A DNA stretch of 53,006 nucleotides, from assembly GCA_936941205.1 (NCBI GenBank), contig CAKZJF010000072.1:1-53006 (forward strand), written 5' to 3'. The notes beneath the pieces are model-generated. The model was not told the DNA's origin. It did no database searches and saw nothing but the letters and a program-made list of their open reading frames with translations. The position numbers and the translations under genes are program-made. Source of the DNA: an uncultured Candidatus Altimarinota bacterium (GTDB lineage Bacteria; Patescibacteriota; Gracilibacteria; BD1-5; UBA2023). Position 1 is the stretch's first letter; each line of letters begins with the position of its first letter. This document shows positions 50,094 through 53,006 of the stretch, piece by piece.

Positions 50094-50582
50094 CTATTTT
50101 TGCACAGTACTTATATAGGTATCTCGAGTTTGCTCTATCACTCGTATGAGTTGTGGACTTGGTCCTATATAGTTTCTTGGACTCATGCCAATTTCTTTCA
50201 TAATTGCTTGAGTTTTCTGTGTATCACTTTGAATCCATCAACCGAGTCATACATTATTAAGTGTCATATAGAAAATATCTTCTTCAATATATCCTGATAC
50301 GGTTTCAAAGTGAGTATTCATCACGAGTACTTCACCATTTCATCTGAGGATATAGGTATTATATGCATCTACATACTGATCTTTAAAACGAGTACCAATC
50401 ACACAACCGGATGATGGATTTTCGGAAATGGGATGAACGGTGATTTCGAGGATATTTCCAAATGGACTACAGAGGAGTCTATGTGGAAGTTTTTCACGTA
50501 GATATTCTACATTCATGGGATGAATGCTTCGGAAAATTGGAGCTTCTTTTTCTTCTGTTGCCTGATTATTCAAAAACTGCAT
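50094..50582 (-). CDS. Protein of unknown function
   Basis: 162 residues, soluble. MQFLNNQATEEKEAPIFRSI start, then YLREKLPHRLLCSPFGNILE and NPSSGCVIGTRFKDQYVDAY. Alternating beta-like segments, two Cys, and a C-terminal helix (TQAIMKEIGMSPRNYI). UGA glycines at RGNGEV and WLGGW. No family recognised. Probably first gene of the minus-strand group to 45127. Confidence 0.7.
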
Positions 50583-50652
50583 ATTGTATTATTTTAATAT
50601 AAAAATAAATATACGAAAGAGCAATATAAATGCAAGATGAGAAAATATTTCT

Positions 50653-50682
50653 TTGACAATTTTATTTATTATCTATTATAAC
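50653..50682 (+). promoter_or_regulatory. Promoter of 50706 gene
   Basis: TTGACA (50653-50658) and TATAAC (50677-50682), 18-bp spacing. Confidence 0.6.
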
Positions 50683-50705
50683 AATTAAAAATTAATTATA
50701 CATAT

Positions 50706-51617
50706 ATGTCAAACAATGTAGTAGAATGAAGATTTTGAAATCCAAGGAAAATATGAGATTCTCCTGTGAGTATTCAAGTTGTTGTCTCACATACATGAGC
50801 GACTGTCCATTCTCTTTCATCTCTTGTCTATATCCCATGGGTAAAAACCGCCCTTGAACGTGTACAAAAAAGAGATCCGATTTTTCGAGAGTTCTTTGAT
50901 AGCCTCTTTCGAATTCAATCAGTATCGATTCAAAGTGATGAACCTGAGATTACGCTTGCTTCTATTATGAAAGTGACTGATCCTGAAACCAATGCAGAAT
51001 GGGAACTTGATGTAGCGAATTTTATACGCTTTGTTGATATTCCTCCTCATGCTCTTGCTGATGAAGAATTTACTGAATTTATAAGTAATCTTATGAATGT
51101 TGCAGATATTACTGTTGGACTTTCTGTGAATGATAATGAGAATGACGAAGCAAGTCAAAATAGAACACGTGATATTAAAGATGCTCCAGATTTTTTATTA
51201 TCAAAACCACTTCTTGCTCGTTGGGATGGAAAGCAATTTGTTGATGATTTTGAGTTGGTTATTAACACGACAGATGTGGAAAATTCTCTCTATATACATG
51301 CAAATCGCTTCCGTAATCCTCATGAGATTCCACTCTGGCATATGGCACTTCATATGGCACTTCAATGATTAGAGTCGGGGATTTCTCCAGAATCCAATAT
51401 TCCTGTGGAGATTACTCATTATAAGGATGATATGACTGATACCGTTTGTATGAAATTTTCCGAGCTTCTTGAACTCATATATGATGCACTGGTTTCCCAA
51501 TTTCCACTCTATGCAAATTTTTGAGATAGATTCCAAGTATTTCTCAAGGTGCATAAAAAATATATAGATTCTATGATTCTTCCACTTGATGAAATTCCAT
51601 TCGATGAAGAAGAATAA
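50706..51617 (+). CDS. Acidic protein of unknown function
   Basis: 303 residues, strongly acidic with no TM or signal. RFGNPRKIGDSPVSIQVVVS, then FIRFVDIPPHALADEEFTEF, NTTDVENSLYIHANRFRNPH and an acidic end (DEIPFDEEE). The order of short strands and helices is regular, but no catalytic motif was seen. Single-gene unit with promoter and terminator. Not recognised. Confidence 0.75.
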
Positions 51618-51647
51618 AAAATCCCTCCAAATTGGAGGGATTTTTTT
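51616..51647. terminator. Shared terminator
   Basis: AAAAATCCCTCCAA...TTGGAGGGATTTTTTT; overlaps the stops of both convergent genes. Confidence 0.9.
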
Positions 51648-52524
51648 AGAGATTCCAAACGATGATATCACCTGATTTAGTAGTAAGAGTAAGGATACTA
51701 TTTTTTATATTCCATTTTGCTCAGTCAATATTCATTGCACCTTCAAGAGTCATTCCATCTCCTTCACAGTACATCATGGTAGAAGCAAGTCATGGGGACT
51801 GTATAGTATCACCTTTAAGTGTATATCCTCCGAACATAGTATTACAAATTTTTGCCTGCATCTTATTGTATGTAAAACTGAGACTTGCAGGGGATTGAAT
51901 CTTTTTTCCATTGAGCGTATCTATTTTCCAAGTAGTTCCTGCGAGTGGAGTTTTTGATATCACTTTCGCAAGGGTATATATTTTATTGGAAGCATCGGCT
52001 GGAGGATTTTCAATACTTTCTGAAATAACACGAAGACGATAGGTATATCCTGGTTCATAGGTAAAACCAGAAATAGTACTATACCAGTTTGACCATGTTT
52101 TCACGGCACCTATTTTTACTTGAAGACACTCCATTGATATTATTCCTGTACAAGTAGAAGTTTTTGGTCCAACTGTGAGAATATGTGTTTTTACTTCCCA
52201 TGAGCGTACACATTTTGTAAGTTCTTTGTTCCAGCTATATCCAGCAGCAATAAGACAACCATGTAAATCTTTATCACCACCAATTGGTTTTGCATTTATT
52301 TCACATTCTCCTTGACTGATATTACTTGCTCAGGCAGCCTTTGCCATACAATTATTCCCAAAGGTTTGTTTTATTGGATCACATGGAGCCTGGATACACT
52401 GTACTTGTACAGATCCACAAACAGGCGCGTATTCCATGGTACACATGGTTTGAGTTTCAGCAGAGACTGACTGTGAGAAGCCAAGTATAGTCAATAGAAG
52501 AATAGAAAAAATAGAAGTATTCAT
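51646..52524 (-). CDS. Secreted Kazal-like + DUF4377 + META domain protein
   Basis: 292 residues. Signal peptide MNTSIFSILLLTILGFSQSV with cleavage after VSA. Residues about 27-70 resemble a Kazal protease-inhibitor domain (EYAPVCGSVQ, TFGNNCMAKAAG, GEC). A short Cys segment (LHGCLIAAGYSWNKELTKCV) follows, then DUF4377 (CLQVKIGAVKTWSNWYSTIS, GFTYEPGYTYRLRV) and a C-terminal META domain (LAGTTWKIDTLNGKKI, ICNTMFGGYTLKG, MMYCEGDGMTLEG). May inhibit proteases at the cell surface. Paralogue of the 49376 gene with the extra inhibitor-like domain. Confidence 0.88.
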
Positions 52525-52630
52525 AAGAAAAAATAAGAAAGTAATAGAGTTGTACTGTATATGACGAATTTAGAGAAAATAGGTGACAAAATTATATGTA
52601 TTTTGATATAGAATTCTATAAAATATTTAT

Positions 52631-52658
52631 TTGACAATATATTAAACATATATATAAA
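52631..52658 (+). promoter_or_regulatory. Promoter giving an apparently leaderless mRNA
   Basis: TTGACA (52631-52636) and TATAAA (52653-52658), 16-bp spacing. The expected start of transcription, 6-7 nt after the -10, falls on the ATG at 52665. Confidence 0.5.
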
Positions 52659-52664
52659 ATATAA

Positions 52665-53006
52665 ATGAAATCAATTACTGAAAATTCAGAGGAGCAGGGT
52701 GAAAAATACCTACAAATCCTTAAAAAAATCTTGGACGCAGTAAAAAAATGAGTGAATAATTTTGATATTTTTGCTGAACTCGTGAGTAGTATGGTATGGC
52801 AATCTCCAAAATGACTTGCGGTAAAATGGATTGAAAAGGTAGCTTCTGATGACTGGAATTCCCTTCAAGAGACTATAGATGATACTCTAGCAATAAAGCA
52901 GTTAAAACACCTGACACGAAAACAAGTTATTTCTTGATGCTCCCAACTAGTGTATCTGCTTGCTAAGAATCCAACATTTCTTCAGAAGATGACAACTCGA
53001 CTTGCT
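52665..53006 (+). CDS. Partial protein of unknown function (runs off window)
   Basis: First 114 residues only. Helical: EKYLQILKKILDAVKKGVNN, FDIFAELVSSMVWQSPKGLA, then LKHLTRKQVISGCSQLVYLL. Three UGA glycines support coding. No domain recognised; its 3-prime part is outside the window. Confidence 0.75.

Noticed and set aside
1-53006. UGA = Trp (translation table 4) as the explanation for internal UGA codons
   Set aside because: UGA falls at invariant glycines (RecA GPESSGKT, ABC signature, MnmA PP-loop, DnaJ CxxCxGxG), and conserved tryptophans such as Dps HWN use UGG.
1-53006. CRISPR array, prophage or insertion sequence
   Set aside because: No spaced direct repeats, phage structural genes or IS ends were recognised on either strand.

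Overview
This is an AT-rich, gene-dense bacterial chromosome segment read with an alternative genetic code. UGA is a glycine codon (translation table 25): it stands at invariant glycines in the RecA P-loop, the ABC Walker A region and signature motif, the MnmA PP-loop, the Nudix box and the DnaJ zinc fingers. UGG is used for tryptophan, and every complete gene ends in TAA or TAG. Table 25 is known from Gracilibacteria (BD1-5) and Absconditabacteria (SR1) of the Candidate Phyla Radiation, so the window most likely comes from one of these. With the standard code most genes here look broken; all coordinates below were rebuilt by reading through UGA.

Layout. 1-2.1 kb: two decayed genes, a minus-strand tRNA cluster (Lys, initiator Met, second CAU) and rpsU. 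2.2-7.4 kb: a giant membrane-associated zincin-like protein and a companion protein of unknown function. 7.4-10.2 kb: minus-strand operon of ABC ATPase, HAD hydrolase, Nudix hydrolase and mnmA. 10.4-14 kb: a histone-H1-like protein, then a Fur/PerR regulator, Dps and 2-Cys peroxiredoxin linked by shared palindromic boxes, then photolyase. 14-22.7 kb: infB, a cyclic-nucleotide-binding-domain protein, and a condensed ribosomal operon (infA-rpmJ-rpsM-rpsK-rpsD-rpoA-rplQ-rplM-rpsI-rpsL-rpsG-rpmA). 22.7-26.7 kb: an anaerobic ribonucleotide reductase operon in which the glycyl-radical domain is a separate 56-residue ORF, followed by a hemerythrin-like iron-centre repair protein and the radical-SAM activase.

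26.7-39.3 kb: nitronate monooxygenase, EamA transporter, grpE, an endonuclease/exonuclease/phosphatase-fold protein, pepP, an rRNA or tRNA uracil-C5 methyltransferase, several unknown membrane or secreted proteins, Hsp20 and a glycosyltransferase. 39.4-45.1 kb: dnaJ, a PPK2-family kinase, a small two-TM protein with the only strong Shine-Dalgarno site, a zinc-ribbon protein, lexA, recA and a flavin/NAD(P) oxidoreductase. 45.1-53 kb: a 1,013-residue helical-repeat protein, a BatD-like protein, two secreted DUF4377+META proteins (one with a Kazal-like domain) and unknown genes, the last running off the window.

The genome is compact: operon spacings are often under 20 nt, convergent genes share stop codons, and terminators overlap coding ends. 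Most starts lack a Shine-Dalgarno sequence. The most notable observation is the split class III ribonucleotide reductase. No CRISPR array, insertion sequence or prophage was seen. All assignments are by eye from motifs; no database search was run.
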